This document shows, piece by piece, positions 63,711 through 64,000 of a stretch of 64,000 bases of DNA (positions are counted from its first letter, which is position 1; the number at the start of each line of letters is the position of its first letter). The translations under genes were made by a program, and so were the position numbers. Location of the stretch: positions 37,824-101,823 of the forward strand of contig BCKQ01000028.1 in NCBI GenBank assembly GCA_001600695.1, given 5' to 3'. The notes under the pieces were generated by a model. It was given only the letters and a program-made list of their open reading frames with translations. It was not told the origin of the DNA and ran no database searches. This DNA comes from Ascoidea asiatica (taxonomy: Eukaryota; Ascomycota; Saccharomycetes; Ascoideales; Ascoideaceae).

Positions 63711-64000
63711 TATAAAAAAATGTTGAATTGAATAGAATATATAAATACTTTTAAACAGAAAGTAAATGAAAGAGATCCACTTATATATATATATATATTT
63801 ATATATATTTCTTTGAATATTTGAATATTATTAGATAAAAAAGTAATGTTAAAATTTTGATTTTTTAAAGGCAAATCAAAAGGGATAAGTAAACAAATAT
63901 ATATAATTTATTATAAACCTAGTGATTTGAATTAACCTTGGGTGAATGAGAGATGATGTCGTAGCAATTGAAAGATAAGAAATAAAATATAAAATAAAAT
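63711..64000. other. Upstream region of the 62232 gene
   Basis: AT-rich with a TATATA run (63782-63798). Runs off the window; nothing else is seen. Confidence 0.4.

Overview
This window is nuclear DNA of an AT-rich ascomycete yeast (subphylum Saccharomycotina). The signs are: compact, mostly intronless protein genes; orthologues of known budding-yeast genes (DIS3, MDM1, XDJ1, APC4, GAS family, NRG1, TAF2, RDH54, HSP42); a few short introns with GT(A/G)(A/T)GT donors and (T)ACTAAC-type branch points; and a Ty1/copia element primed by initiator tRNA-Met. Proteins carry long Asn, Ser and Gln runs. CTG codons are almost absent, so the CUG reading cannot be decided here. The species is not identified. 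Isolated N bases and one gap of exactly 100 N mark a draft assembly. Layout: 1-1531 is the 5' part of the exosome nuclease gene DIS3 (minus). 2366-2788 is an orphan small gene. 4467-5720 is a secreted GH45 endoglucanase with a CBM1 cellulose-binding domain, unusual for a budding yeast. 7378-8085 and 8698-9051 are two small unknown genes. 9600-14627 is MDM1, convergent with an arrestin-like gene (15191-17206). 18483-23222 is a SCAP-like sterol-sensor gene, divergent from a KEN-box, securin-like gene (24393-25697). 26147-27639 is XDJ1, with an intron that splits its start codon. A mitochondrial-type protein gene (28413-29261) ends 7 bp from the end of APC4 (29269-31609, four exons). 31964-33187 is a WD40 protein, 33482-35287 a GH72 glucanosyltransferase and 37495-39168 the repressor NRG1. 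40662-46801 is a complete but decayed Ty1/copia element. After a 100-N gap, a second version of its right half plus the same flank is repeated (47104-49533), which looks like an unmerged contig overlap. 52150-56292 is TAF2, convergent with RDH54 (56530-59406). They are followed by HSP42 (59816-60991) and an Asn/Ser-rich unknown gene (62232-63710). Functional themes: there are no operons, and neighbours are unrelated housekeeping and regulatory genes. They cover RNA decay, the anaphase-promoting complex and a possible target of it (securin-like), cell-wall remodelling, transcription (TAF2, NRG1), recombination, chaperones, and a sterol-sensing SCAP. Three intergenic islands of much higher GC content (about 36.6-37.0, 40.1-40.5 and 61.66-61.9 kb) contain strong inverted repeats. 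They are the best candidates for undescribed structured RNAs or regulatory elements.
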